Positions 21,956 through 30,271 of a stretch of 35,108 bases of DNA are shown piece after piece. The notes under the pieces were generated by a model. That model saw only the letters and a list, made by a program, of their open reading frames with translations. It was not told where the DNA came from and ran no database searches. Location: the IMG/VR virus record IMGVR_UViG_3300044568_000301, positions 1 to 35,108 of that record; one strand, written 5' to 3'. Source of the DNA: a virus. Positions within the stretch are counted from its first letter, which is position 1. Each line of letters starts with the position of its first letter. Made by a program: the position numbers and the translations under genes.

Positions 21956-23803
21956 CTACGAAATGAACCACGCATAAGCTTCAACAACGCCGCCACCTGT
22001 GGCTGCAATCGTGATGCTTCCCGCGCCATTGGTGACAGAAATGCCGCTGCCTGCGGTCAAGGATGCAAGGGTATAGCCGCTACCGTTACCAACCAAAAGC
22101 TGGCCGTTTGTCGGGGTAGAAGTTAGCGCAGTACCGCCGTTAGCAACGGATACGGGCGCTGTTAGCGAGAACGTAAGGTTGGTGAGGGTAAGGCCGTTGC
22201 CTGCCGAGTAAATCTGTGCCGATGAAATCTGCACAAAATTAATGGCAGTTGTGCCAAACGTAATCGTGCCTTGGGTGTTACAGACGTAGGTTTCGCCTGC
22301 ACCCGTGTTGCCCGAGGTAACGAAGAACGCATCTCCCTCGCCCAAGCTGTTTGGGGTTTTTAGCGCGTACGTGTCAGCGTCCGTCGCACGGGTCAGCACC
22401 CACGCCGTAGACCCGTCGCCTACGGTTGTGACGGTGTACACGCCGTTTTGCAGCGCGCTAGCCTGATTGTAGATAAGGATGCGGTCGCCAATCGAAGCTG
22501 TCGGGCCGTCAGGGGCAAATGCCGCCAGCGTACCTGCGTTAGTCAGCGTAGCGCCTACACCAACGCCGGGGCCGCCCGGTTGGTTGTAGTTCGCGGTATA
22601 TGCGTTGGGGGCTTCGTACTTAACCGGGGCGTGATACGTGATGCCGGTGGCAACCAGCGTATCCACGTACAACTTGTTTGCTGCGTCGTTGTTGTTTGTC
22701 GGGGTCGCAAGGTTAATGACCTTTGCCGACGATACGTCAACCGCACCCGTGCCGTTGGGGTCAAGGACAACATTGCCGTCCGTGTTTGTGGACGAAAGCG
22801 AGTTGCCGTTGAGGTTGAGGTTATCAACGTTAACTTCGGTGAACTTACCCGTAGATGGCGTCGTTGCGCCGATTGCAACATTGTTCATCGTTCCAGCTGT
22901 TGCTGGATTGATGGTTACCGTTCCCGTGCCAGTTGGTGCAATTGATACGTTGCCATTGGCAGGGTTGATGTTTGTTGGTACCTCAAGCGACAAGTTATTG
23001 CCGCCGCCAGCGCCCCAAAGTAATTGACTTATGCCGCTTGCGTTACGCAGTTGACCGCCACCAGAACCAACGGCATCAACAAATGGGGTAACTACTTTTG
23101 TTATGACATTTGCAACGCCAATGTTTGCAGACGTTATTGACGCGCCCGTTGCCGTTAGCGTTGTGAACGCACCAGAGCTAGGCGTGACCAAGCCCACCGT
23201 TGTGCCGTTAATCGACCCGCCCGTGATGGCAACGCTATTGGCGTTTTGGGTCGCCATCGTGCCAAGGCCGGTGATGTCACCAGCGGGGATGGCGGCAACG
23301 GCAGTAAAGGCGGACGTTCCTGACGCTTTAACGTATCCCGTTAAGGAGTTGGCACCTGTACCACCGTTGCCGACCGGAAGCGTACCTGTTACGCCAGTCG
23401 TAAGCGGCAATCCCGTGCCATTGGTCAGCACGATCGCAGTCGGGGTGCCGAGGTCGGCGCTGGAAAGCGTTTTGTTCGACAGCGTTTGTGCGGTATCTAA
23501 CGTAACGGCCTTTTCGGCTGGATACGCTACAAATACGTCTTTGCTGCCTGCCGCAAACGGGACTTTGTTACCCGAATTGCTAGAGGCTAGCACCGTATCG
23601 CGGGTCAGCGTACTGACGTTGTACGTACCGATACCCACTTCCCAGTCGCCCGTGGCGCTGTCTACGGCGGTGTAGTACGTCTCGTTGCCGTTACCAATGA
23701 CCGAGAACGGCACAAAGCCGGTGGACGTACCATCAAGGGTGAACGTGCCAAGCCCTGTGGTGGCGGTCGTCTCTTTGACGCGATCCTGTAGTACGAAAGC
23801 CAC
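21956..23803 (-). CDS. Tail fibre protein, 615 aa
   Basis: The N-terminus reads LQDRVKETTATTGLGTFTLDGTSTGF, a conserved start of phage tail fibres whose short beta domain attaches to the tail. VGNGGTGANSLTG and SVANGGTALTSTPTNGQ are shaft repeats. LVATGITYHAPVKYEAP and DAANKLYVDTL are further fibre landmarks, and the sequence ends in a Gly/Ser-rich tail GVVEAYAWFIS. The start codon is GTG at 23803, three bases past the portal stop. It is the first of three fibre genes placed between portal and scaffold, an uncommon order in podoviruses. The receptor is unknown. Confidence 0.84.
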   Translation of the reverse strand: MAFVLQDRVKETTATTGLGTFTLDGTSTGFVPFSVIGNGNETYYTAVDSATGDWEVGIGTYNVSTLTRDTVLASSNSGNKVPFAAGSKDVFVAYPAEKAVTLDTAQTLSNKTLSSADLGTPTAIVLTNGTGLPLTTGVTGTLPVGNGGTGANSLTGYVKASGTSAFTAVAAIPAGDITGLGTMATQNANSVAITGGSINGTTVGLVTPSSGAFTTLTATGASITSANIGVANVITKVVTPFVDAVGSGGGQLRNASGISQLLWGAGGGNNLSLEVPTNINPANGNVSIAPTGTGTVTINPATAGTMNNVAIGATTPSTGKFTEVNVDNLNLNGNSLSSTNTDGNVVLDPNGTGAVDVSSAKVINLATPTNNNDAANKLYVDTLVATGITYHAPVKYEAPNAYTANYNQPGGPGVGVGATLTNAGTLAAFAPDGPTASIGDRILIYNQASALQNGVYTVTTVGDGSTAWVLTRATDADTYALKTPNSLGEGDAFFVTSGNTGAGETYVCNTQGTITFGTTAINFVQISSAQIYSAGNGLTLTNLTFSLTAPVSVANGGTALTSTPTNGQLLVGNGSGYTLASLTAGSGISVTNGAGSITIAATGGGVVEAYAWFIS

Positions 23804-23806
23804 GGC

Positions 23807-26011
23807 TTACTGCCTCGTCATCGGCATGGGCGGCTGCGGCTGACCAAGCGGGAGCGGCTGTTGCACCAACTCCACACCGGCTGCGCGGCCATCGGGGCCA
23901 CGGATAATGCGCTTGGGCGCTGTCATTGCGCGCAACGCTGCCTCTAGCTTCGCCATCATCTCGCCGTACAGCTGCGTCGTCTGCTGCTGCATCTGGATTA
24001 CCGCTTGCGTGGAAGCGGTGACGTTGTTTTCCACGTTTTCCATCATGCGCTCGGTGTTGGCCTTGGTGACCTCCAGCATAGGGATGTCTACGCCGGGGTT
24101 TGCACCAATGCGAGCCACGTTGATCTTGGTCTGCGCGTCCAAGTCGGCCTTGTACTTGTCCATTTGCGCTTGCATTTCCAGTTCACGCTGCTTCAGCTGC
24201 GCCTCTACCTGCGCCTCCTGCTGCTTCATCTGGAGTTCCATTTGCATACGCTCTTGGTCGGCTTGCATTCGGGCGCTCTCCGCTTCGGCTGCAGGATTCG
24301 GGCGAGGCTGTTGGGCGGCTTGTTTCATCTGCTCCATTGCAGCGTCAATCTGACCCTCAATCGGGCGAGACGCCTTAAACGCCTGCACACCAAACTTCAT
24401 CAATTCCATCATCACCGGCACTAACTCTGGCGATGCCTGACCCACCGGCAGGGCTTGTTGCAGGAAGCCACCAAAGGCTTGAATAAACTGCAAGCGATCC
24501 TGCTTCATCTGCGCTTCGTCGATCTGGACGAGGCTATCGGCAGCGATGTCTACGCGGAAGTTACGCAGCGGGCGGTCGGTCAGCAGTTCCAAGGCTTGCG
24601 GGATCATCTGCTGATCCACTTCTGCCATCTGCTGTGCGGCAGCATACGAAAGGATCGTCTGCGGTTGGAACTTGGCGCACATCACCTGCGCCTTCAATCG
24701 AATTAACTCAGATGCAAAGAGGGCTACGTCCTCTTGCATCGAACGCAGTCTTAGTCCGGCGTATTGGCCTTTGATTTGTTGGGCCGTGGCCGTCTCAGAT
24801 GCGGAGCTTTGACCACGGATAATGTCTGCGATACCCGTGATTTCGTAGATTTGGTTCTTGATGTCCGCTCGGGCTTGATAGCATTGGAGGAGGGCTTGCG
24901 AAAGCGTATCCAATGGGAGCAGGTCGATACTGCCCTTAAGGCCGCCCTTTTCAGAGAAGCCCATCCATTTATCAATCGGGATAAGAGCATTGTTGTCGCC
25001 TTCCGTCAGTAACCGTTGCAGGGCAGGTTGGCTGGCGTCGTAGACACCACGCACTCGCAGCGCCTTTACCAACCCGTCGATGCGGTCGGAGAGGATGTCC
25101 AACTCCATCGCCTGATCTTGGTAAAGGATGAAGTCAGGGACGGGAACCAGCGTGTCGCTTGTCGTCGTGGCGTACAGCGGCTTTGCGCAGGGGAAGAAAC
25201 CCTCCAGCCCCAATGGGTCATCCCGCACATCAATCATCTGCGGCATACCCTTACAGAACCAGTAGACCTTTAGCGTCTCCTTGTCCCAGAGTTCACAAAT
25301 CTTCGCACGGTTATACGAACGCTTGGACTCGTTGTAGGCGTTAAGCGGTTCCGGGCCTTGGTCTAGCGGTATCTTGCGGGCTACATCCTCGCCAAAACGC
25401 TCTGCAAGGGCTTCCTTGCTCATGTAGACCCAGCGCCATACCTGACTCACTTCTTCCCATGTGCGGGCCTGTGAGTGGCCGAAATCGCGCCAATGGACGT
25501 AATCCACCGGGGCGCGTTCGTAATCAACTTCTTCGGGAACCTCGGCGAGTTCGCCTGCTTCTACGTCCTCAGTAACCTGTAAGCCGTCATCTTCAATGCC
25601 TTGCGGTCGTACGTGCGGTTCATAACGCACCCATGCCGTGCCGCGTCCACCGAGGAACCGATCTTCCACGCAATAACGCATCGTGTTGCGGAAGTCGGGG
25701 TAATGCTCAATCTCAAAGTCAATGGAACGTTCCAGAATTTGCGACGCCACGCGGCCTACTTGGTCGTTGTCACCAAATCGGCGGGAAATGTCAGCTTTCG
25801 GGAGTTTGGCGTAAACAGCCGGGATCAACGTCTGGACGTTTGACCAGAGGATGTTGAACTTAGCCGTCTCGTTGCCTGACTGCCCACGAGTGTCATCGCG
25901 GTATCGCTTGATGATCTTCTTAGTACGGGCCTGCCACTTGGCAAACTCGTTGTCATACGCTCCGATTGTGCGGAGGTACTTGTCCAACTCGGGGCTGGTG
26001 AGGTTTTCCAT
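23807..26011 (-). CDS. Portal protein, P22-type, 734 aa
   Basis: This forms the dodecameric ring at the head vertex through which DNA enters. Length and layout match P22 gp1 (725 aa): an alpha/beta body beginning YLRTIGAYDNEFAKWQARTKK, NILWSNVQTLIPAVYAKLPK, a middle domain with WRDFGHSQARTWEE and LDILSDRIDGLVKAL, and GIADIIRGQSSASETATAQQ, a known portal block. From about 560 it has a long Gln/Met/Glu coiled coil (QADQERMQMELQMKQQEAQ) that would form the barrel. It lies between terminase and fibre genes. The ATG overlaps the previous stop by one base (TAATG). Confidence 0.9.
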   Translation of the reverse strand: MENLTSPELDKYLRTIGAYDNEFAKWQARTKKIIKRYRDDTRGQSGNETAKFNILWSNVQTLIPAVYAKLPKADISRRFGDNDQVGRVASQILERSIDFEIEHYPDFRNTMRYCVEDRFLGGRGTAWVRYEPHVRPQGIEDDGLQVTEDVEAGELAEVPEEVDYERAPVDYVHWRDFGHSQARTWEEVSQVWRWVYMSKEALAERFGEDVARKIPLDQGPEPLNAYNESKRSYNRAKICELWDKETLKVYWFCKGMPQMIDVRDDPLGLEGFFPCAKPLYATTTSDTLVPVPDFILYQDQAMELDILSDRIDGLVKALRVRGVYDASQPALQRLLTEGDNNALIPIDKWMGFSEKGGLKGSIDLLPLDTLSQALLQCYQARADIKNQIYEITGIADIIRGQSSASETATAQQIKGQYAGLRLRSMQEDVALFASELIRLKAQVMCAKFQPQTILSYAAAQQMAEVDQQMIPQALELLTDRPLRNFRVDIAADSLVQIDEAQMKQDRLQFIQAFGGFLQQALPVGQASPELVPVMMELMKFGVQAFKASRPIEGQIDAAMEQMKQAAQQPRPNPAAEAESARMQADQERMQMELQMKQQEAQVEAQLKQRELEMQAQMDKYKADLDAQTKINVARIGANPGVDIPMLEVTKANTERMMENVENNVTASTQAVIQMQQQTTQLYGEMMAKLEAALRAMTAPKRIIRGPDGRAAGVELVQQPLPLGQPQPPMPMTRQ

Positions 26012-26310
26012 TAGTCCTTACCCTTATTGCGGGAGCTGATCGCCTTGGCTTTTGCCTTGGCATCTTCCTTCGATGATGCGCCCCATGCGCGTAGGGCAAG
26101 CGCCAAACGGCTTGGCTTACCGCTATCGTCTTTCATCGGCCCTGACATATTGCCCATGCGAGCGAGGAATGATGCGCGGCGCGGATTGTCACCAGCCTTA
26201 ACTGGCGGCTTAAGGGTTCCACCCGTCTCACGCTTGTAAGACGCACGACCCTCGGCATTTAACCCGCCTTTCGGGTTCTTGCCCTCTTTCCGCTGCCACG
26301 CTGCACTCAT
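26011..26310 (-). CDS. DUF6321-type small basic protein, 99 aa
   Basis: WQRKEGKNPKGGLNAEGRASYKRETGG, then LKPPVKAGDNPRRASFLARMGNMSGP and a C-terminal WGASSKEDAKAKAKA match what I recall of DUF6321, found in many phages next to portal genes. The protein is very basic, so it may contact DNA inside the head or neck. Both ends overlap neighbours (ATGA at 26310 and TAATG at 26011), consistent with coupled translation. Confidence 0.78.
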   Translation of the reverse strand: MSAAWQRKEGKNPKGGLNAEGRASYKRETGGTLKPPVKAGDNPRRASFLARMGNMSGPMKDDSGKPSRLALALRAWGASSKEDAKAKAKAISSRNKGKD

Positions 26311-26468
26311 CGCTTCTTCTCGGGTTTGGCGGTCTTTGCAGACTCTCTAAACGCCGACGCGGTCGGTGCGCCCTTCTCACCGGGCTTACGCATCCGCTCG
26401 CCGGAGCCAGCCGCTATCCGTTCGCGTTTAGCGAGGATATTGGCGTACAGCCCCGCCTTTCGGCTCAC
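26307..26468 (-). CDS. Small conserved basic phage protein, 53 aa
   Basis: From a GTG at 26468 the product reads SRKAGLYANILAKRERIAA, then GSGERMRKPGEKGAPTAS and ends in KTAKPEKKR. The GLYANI-x-AKR-x-RI and KPG-x-KGAPT blocks are a widespread small phage protein, mostly unnamed. It is strongly basic. It is coupled at both ends: GTGA with the previous gene and ATGA with the DUF6321-type gene. It was missed by a 60-aa ORF cut-off but is supported by frame, coupling and the family-like sequence. Confidence 0.72.
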   Translation of the reverse strand: MSRKAGLYANILAKRERIAAGSGERMRKPGEKGAPTASAFRESAKTAKPEKKR

Positions 26469-26728
26469 GACCAGAACACCGTGCAGTCAACCGTGCCGCC
26501 GATAGTCACGACAAGGCTGGTGCTAAAGTTAGCCGGGATCGTGTAGAACGTCGCGCCTGCCGGGGTGAAGGTGTTTACCACCGTAACCGCGCCATCGCTG
26601 ACCTTAATGGTCGGGGTGCTAGATGCTGAAGCCACGAAAATGCCAAACATTCCGCCCGTTCCCGTTTTCACGGTCGTGGTGCTGGTGATGTTTTTGTAGT
26701 TCTGGCTCTGTGTAACCGGGAGACTCAT
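26465..26728 (-). CDS. Small beta-rich unknown protein, 87 aa
   Basis: The ATG at 26728 has an excellent ribosome binding site (AGGAGGG, seven bases upstream) and overlaps the terminase stop as ATGA; the longer frame from 26770 reads as shadow of the terminase end. The product is a short beta-sandwich-like chain (TGTGGMFGIFVASASSTPT, GTVDCTVFWS) without charged surface motifs. Its function is unknown. Position between terminase and portal and the strong ribosome binding site suggest a small structural or decoration-like protein. Confidence 0.65.
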   Translation of the reverse strand: MSLPVTQSQNYKNITSTTTVKTGTGGMFGIFVASASSTPTIKVSDGAVTVVNTFTPAGATFYTIPANFSTSLVVTIGGTVDCTVFWS

Positions 26729-28062
26729 ATTCTCGCCCTCCTGCTCACCGTGCGGTCGTGCACTTGCCACATATCGTTGAGCGTAACTGTGTTCTCAGGG
26801 CCGACCATGAGCGGTTTAGGCTCTACTGTGGTCGGGGACTTGTCACTTTGCTCCTGCCATGATACCGCAAGCATTCGGAATGCGTCACTAGGGTGTGATG
26901 TCCAATCGTGCCGTGGACTCTGCCGATAGGCTTTCTTGTCCTCGTCGTACTCACGTTGGTACTGGCGCAAAGCCTCAATACCGTCGTGGCACTTCTCAGC
27001 GTCAAAGTACACCCGTGGCAGCATCATGCGGACTGCTTGAATACCCGACTGCAAGCCAATGTCAGGCACTACAGCTAGTTTCTTGATGTCTAGGTAGCTC
27101 GCCAACTGCTCCACGATGCTGCGCCCGGTCTGCAAGCTTTTGGCTCTGGCGTCATGCGGCAGGTAATGTCTGGCGTAGTCGTAAGGTTTTTTCCTTACCG
27201 CTTCGGCAATGTAGTGGATGTCAGCGCCCGATACGGCAAAGAAGTCGATAACCCTGACCTCGCCACGTAGCACTTGGTAGAACCAGATGGCCGTGTCGTC
27301 TCGGTATCCCAAGTCCCACGCCGTGTAGACGGGCAGGTTGGCGTCGTAACTGATTTGCCCAATACGGCCTTGGTCTTGCGCTTGGCGCATCTCCGTGCCG
27401 TAAAAAGCTCCGAGGATGGCAGCCTCAAAACTGCACTCGTACTCCTGCAAGTACTGATCCTCGGACAACTGCGCTTTAGCGGCGGCTAGCTCTGACGCCG
27501 GGAGAAGCCCGCTGGATGAGGCGGGTAAGCGCAGCAGGAACCACTCGCTAGGGATTCGAGTGGCTGTATCGTAAATTTCCCAAAACTGATTGCGTCCCTT
27601 TGGCGTCCCCGCCATGACGCACCAACCGTTCTTGTCAGACAGGGCTGGCCGAATAATGTTCCCGAATACCGAGGGCTTAAAATCTCCATATTCGTCAAGG
27701 TAAATACCCGAGAATCCCAAGCCTCTTATCTGCCCATCCGCGTTGTCAGCCCCAAACAACCCGATCTTGACGCCGTTTAGCAGCGTTAGGGTCATTTGGA
27801 CTTCGTTAGCTTCTTTTAGTACAGGCTGGGCGTAGTACTTGAAGTAGTCCCAAGCAATGCGTCGTGCTTGGTTCATGTAGGGCGCGACGTAGCCAAATAG
27901 CCCATTAGGCCCTTGGTAAGTAATGCCAGCCCGGATAATGTCGTTTACGGCTGCGACCGTTTTACCGGCTCGGCGGTGAGCAACGATGCAAGCCCACCGT
28001 TTCGTGCGGTTGTGGAATGGCATGAACGCCCTACGTGGTTGGTAAGGCATTTCGATTTCCAC
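26725..28062 (-). CDS. terL: Terminase large subunit, 445 aa
   Basis: This is the ATPase-nuclease motor that packs DNA into the head. A Walker A motif AHRRAGKT is at about 28-35, Walker B IYLDE at about 120-124 and the coupling motif MAGTPKG at about 150-156. The nuclease domain starts with AWDLGYRDDTAIW (metal-binding Asp at about 250), followed by YLPHDA near 297 and HPSDAFR near the C-terminus. All are in the usual order and the length is normal. The start is GTG at 28062, with AAGGAG eight bases upstream and a one-base overlap with the small subunit stop. An ATG at 28050 is an alternative. Confidence 0.94.
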   Translation of the reverse strand: MEIEMPYQPRRAFMPFHNRTKRWACIVAHRRAGKTVAAVNDIIRAGITYQGPNGLFGYVAPYMNQARRIAWDYFKYYAQPVLKEANEVQMTLTLLNGVKIGLFGADNADGQIRGLGFSGIYLDEYGDFKPSVFGNIIRPALSDKNGWCVMAGTPKGRNQFWEIYDTATRIPSEWFLLRLPASSSGLLPASELAAAKAQLSEDQYLQEYECSFEAAILGAFYGTEMRQAQDQGRIGQISYDANLPVYTAWDLGYRDDTAIWFYQVLRGEVRVIDFFAVSGADIHYIAEAVRKKPYDYARHYLPHDARAKSLQTGRSIVEQLASYLDIKKLAVVPDIGLQSGIQAVRMMLPRVYFDAEKCHDGIEALRQYQREYDEDKKAYRQSPRHDWTSHPSDAFRMLAVSWQEQSDKSPTTVEPKPLMVGPENTVTLNDMWQVHDRTVSRRARI

Positions 28063-28301
28063 TAGGTCGGCTCCTTCCAGCGGATAACCAGTTCCTGTGG
28101 GCCACCCTCGTCACCCGTCACTTCGGTGCGGGCAAGGTCGGGCAGGGTCTTGCGTAGGACTATCTCGGCTGCTTTGAGTGCTGCCGGGGTCATTTCAATC
28201 TCACCAAGGGCAGCTTGCTCTAGCCTAGACAGGATTACTCCTGACTTAATGCGTTCTCGCCACTCGTTGGATAGACGGGGTGTGTTTTTCCGTGCGGCCA
28301 T
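28062..28301 (-). CDS. Terminase small subunit, 79 aa
   Basis: The pattern RLSNEWRERIKSGVILSRLEQ, then ALGEIEMTPAALKAAEIVLRKTLPDLARTE, matches phage small terminase proteins, which recognise the packaging site by a helical N-terminus and form a ring that binds the large subunit. It is shorter than P22 gp3 (162 aa). It lies immediately before terL with a one-base overlap. No HTH is obvious in the short N-terminal part, so packaging specificity is not visible. Confidence 0.78.
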   Translation of the reverse strand: MAARKNTPRLSNEWRERIKSGVILSRLEQAALGEIEMTPAALKAAEIVLRKTLPDLARTEVTGDEGGPQELVIRWKEPT

Positions 28302-28342
28302 GGCTTTGATTGTAAACGACTATTGGCGCATACCTGCAACAA

Positions 28343-28510
28343 TCATTCGCGCTTGGGCATCCGTTTCATGGCTTCGGCCAGCTTCTTGCCTTTGTCGGCT
28401 TGGTTGAAGTCCTTGGCTACGCTCTGCGGGATGCCTACACGTTGCGCGAAAGCCGGGTCGTGTGCGGCGGCAGCCATAAAACGGCGCTGCTTATCAGATG
28501 TGCTGGGCAT
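28343..28510 (-). CDS. Small conserved basic phage protein, 55 aa
   Basis: From the ATG at 28510 the product reads MPSTSDKQRRFMAAAAHDPA, FAQRVGIPQSVAKDFNQAD, and KGKKLAEAMKRMPKRE. The S-x-KQ-x-x-FMAA start and VGIPQSVAKDF block are a small family found in many phages near terminase, with no known function. It is basic and helical. Its ATG overlaps the stop of the GIY-YIG gene (TAATG). It is separated from the terminase small subunit by 41 bases with no clear signal. Confidence 0.7.
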   Translation of the reverse strand: MPSTSDKQRRFMAAAAHDPAFAQRVGIPQSVAKDFNQADKGKKLAEAMKRMPKRE

Positions 28511-29124
28511 TACGACACCTTTACAAATTTTCCGTTGATCAATTTCGTGCCGATTCGTCGTTCGGCAATGGATTGTCGGGCTTCTAATGACATCGGTGGG
28601 CGTTTTGGGCGATTCAATGCGATTTGCCGCATACGCTCCTTGAACTCGTCTGATCTTTTTTTGCCACGCAATTTTATTGCGGCTAATGCGTAGGATTCCG
28701 CAGTTCGTTTAATTGGGCCACGCCGTTTGGCTGCTTCGCTCATGCGTTGTCGCGCTTCTAAGGTGTTTCGCTTACCTAATCTTGCGCGCCCAATGTTTCG
28801 TTTATGTTCTTCGGATTTAGGAAGCAGTCCGACATTGTTTGCCACAGGGTTGATGTTGTACCCCTTGGCGGTCAATTCAGCCTCATCTAACAGAAACTGT
28901 TCTAATTCCAACATTTCCGCTTTACATGGCAAATTGGCTATTAATTGGAACGTGAAAGCGTTAGCGCCGTATTTATTCCATGCGTTTTGCAGCTTTGCTG
29001 AATGATGGCTGTTGCTTTCTAACAACTTTATGTGTTGTCCATGTCGGCGCTCAAGATCAATCGTTGAACCGACATAACGCTTGTCGTTCGCCTTATTACG
29101 AATTTCGTAAACGGCAAAATCCAT
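28510..29124 (-). CDS. GIY-YIG homing endonuclease with NUMOD3-like repeats, 204 aa
   Basis: The GIY-YIG core is YEIRNKANDKRYVGST at about 6-21, followed by the conserved basic RHGQH and a later Glu in LELEQFLLDE with GYNINP. A DNA-binding C-terminus has NUMOD3-like units (SEEHKRNIGRARLGK, LEARQRMSEAAKR). Such free-standing genes cut DNA that lacks them and copy themselves by repair. I chose the ATG at 29124; an upstream start at 29163 would overlap the previous gene. It sits in the early part of the leftward operon between a DUF5856-like gene and the packaging genes. No ribosome binding site is clear. Confidence 0.87.
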   Translation of the reverse strand: MDFAVYEIRNKANDKRYVGSTIDLERRHGQHIKLLESNSHHSAKLQNAWNKYGANAFTFQLIANLPCKAEMLELEQFLLDEAELTAKGYNINPVANNVGLLPKSEEHKRNIGRARLGKRNTLEARQRMSEAAKRRGPIKRTAESYALAAIKLRGKKRSDEFKERMRQIALNRPKRPPMSLEARQSIAERRIGTKLINGKFVKVS

Positions 29125-29125
29125 G

Positions 29126-29494
29126 TCAACTAAGCTGTTCAAGCTTATATAGCGTAGACGCAATCAACCCCACGATCTCGTCGTGGATGTTCTGCAAGTC
29201 GGGTTCGTCGGGTAACTGGTCGCGCATGCTCTTGGCAAAGTCCAGCAAGCCGCTGACGTAAGCCTTGGCGTCCTTCTGCACCTTGAAGTCGTCGATGTAG
29301 GCGGTCATCGGGATGATGCCGAAATGCCCCTGATACGCCTCGGCGTACTTGTCGGCAAGGTCAAGGATGTCGTCGTAATACCCGCCCAGCGCCTTATGTT
29401 CCGCGTAGGACTTGGTGGACAAGTGCAGGAAATGGGTAATAGTGCTGCTGTGAAGCAGGGCTGAAACGAAGATTCCGGCTTGTTGATGTTTCAT
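29126..29494 (-). CDS. DUF5856-like protein, 122 aa
   Basis: The protein has HFLHLSTKSYAEHKALGGYYDDILDLADKYAEAYQG, the signature I recall for DUF5856, followed by FGIIPMTAYIDDF and a helical C-terminus ending LIASTLYKLEQLS. The His/Glu spacing around helix pairs (H-x6-Y-x2-H-x4-Y) resembles ferritin/Dps-like helical bundles, so it may bind a metal, but the match is from memory. It is in the early part of the leftward operon and ends one base before the homing endonuclease start. Confidence 0.7.
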   Translation of the reverse strand: MKHQQAGIFVSALLHSSTITHFLHLSTKSYAEHKALGGYYDDILDLADKYAEAYQGHFGIIPMTAYIDDFKVQKDAKAYVSGLLDFAKSMRDQLPDEPDLQNIHDEIVGLIASTLYKLEQLS

Positions 29495-29542
29495 GATTAA
29501 CCCATTTTGCGGTATGTGGGCGAGGGTACTACCTACGGTATT

Positions 29543-29863
29543 TTACCGCAACTGCTCGGGTTTTATAGCGGAAATGTAGCGATCCATCAGTTCCCGTACC
29601 GTTATTTCGGGGTCACGGGCAACGTAGAACTCACCGCGTGGCTCAAACACTTGGCGGAACGCTTCCTGACTCGGGGTAAGTTTGCCTTTTGGGGTTTTGA
29701 TTTCGACCCAGCAGACCCACGCCGTGCCGTTTGGAAGTGCTTTCGTGGCAAGTTTGTCGGGGACTTGGCCCACTTGAGCGTAATCGTAGACCACAAAACC
29801 CGCTTTCCGTAGAGCTTCAGTAATGGGTGCGTCGTTGGCGTCTCGTCTGGCAGCGTGTCGCAT
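29543..29863 (-). CDS. VRR-NUC-type PD-(D/E)xK nuclease, 106 aa
   Basis: The core reads LRKAGFVVYDY, QVPDKLA, then WVCWVEIKTPKGKLTPSQEAF. Asp36, Glu54 and Lys56 make the PD-(D/E)xK active site, and the LTPSQ-x-x-F block is typical of VRR-NUC and Holliday-junction resolvase-type enzymes. At 106 aa it is close to the minimal catalytic domain. GAGG sits eight bases upstream of the ATG at 29863. It likely resolves branched DNA made during replication or before packaging, which is inference from family. Confidence 0.82.
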   Translation of the reverse strand: MRHAARRDANDAPITEALRKAGFVVYDYAQVGQVPDKLATKALPNGTAWVCWVEIKTPKGKLTPSQEAFRQVFEPRGEFYVARDPEITVRELMDRYISAIKPEQLR

Positions 29864-29911
29864 ACTCTAGCCTCGTTGATGCAGCGGGTTAGCCATATTT
29901 GCCACCAAACT

Positions 29912-30271
29912 TTATTGGCTTTCTTTAGCGTTGGTACGCGCACGTTCTCTCAACCTCAATACACCTTTCTCGCCAAACAACTCTCTGACTAACCCAATAA
30001 CGCCCGGATCGGTCAGTACGTCAGATGCCCCGATTTCGCGGATCAATTCGCCAACGCGAATCTTAATCTTCTCCCGCTCGCCCGCGTCTCCCGAAAACGC
30101 GGTGCGAGCCAGCAACGCATCGTAATACCGCAGACGGTTCAGCGGGCTGTTACGCACGGCTTCATCCCAACCGGAAACACTACGCTCTACCGCTCGCGCC
30201 ACTCGCTCGTCCGGCAGTCCCTTCGGGCCGGACTTCGCGGCGCTCGGTAAATAACCGTGTTCGTCACCCAT
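29912..30271 (-). CDS. Unknown charged protein, 119 aa
   Basis: I chose the ATG at 30271, overlapping the preceding TGA by one base (TGATG); the frame could also begin with a GTG three bases upstream. The product has KSGPKGLPDERVARAVERS, then SPLNRLRYYDALLARTAF and ELIREIGASDVLTDPGV, mostly helical and basic. I do not recognise a family. It lies between a DUF1376-type gene and the VRR-NUC gene, and so is probably part of the replication set. A role as loader or partner of the DUF1376 protein is possible. Confidence 0.58.
   Translation of the reverse strand: MGDEHGYLPSAAKSGPKGLPDERVARAVERSVSGWDEAVRNSPLNRLRYYDALLARTAFSGDAGEREKIKIRVGELIREIGASDVLTDPGVIGLVRELFGEKGVLRLRERARTNAKESQ

Noticed and set aside
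23103-23675. A 190-aa plus-strand frame opposite the tail fibre
   Set aside because: It is a Val/Pro/Ala shadow of a repeat-rich fibre gene without ribosome binding site.
19134-23803. Diversity-generating retroelement acting on the fibre genes
   Set aside because: No reverse transcriptase, template repeat or Avd-type gene is visible in the window, although the coat resembles BPP-1-like phages.
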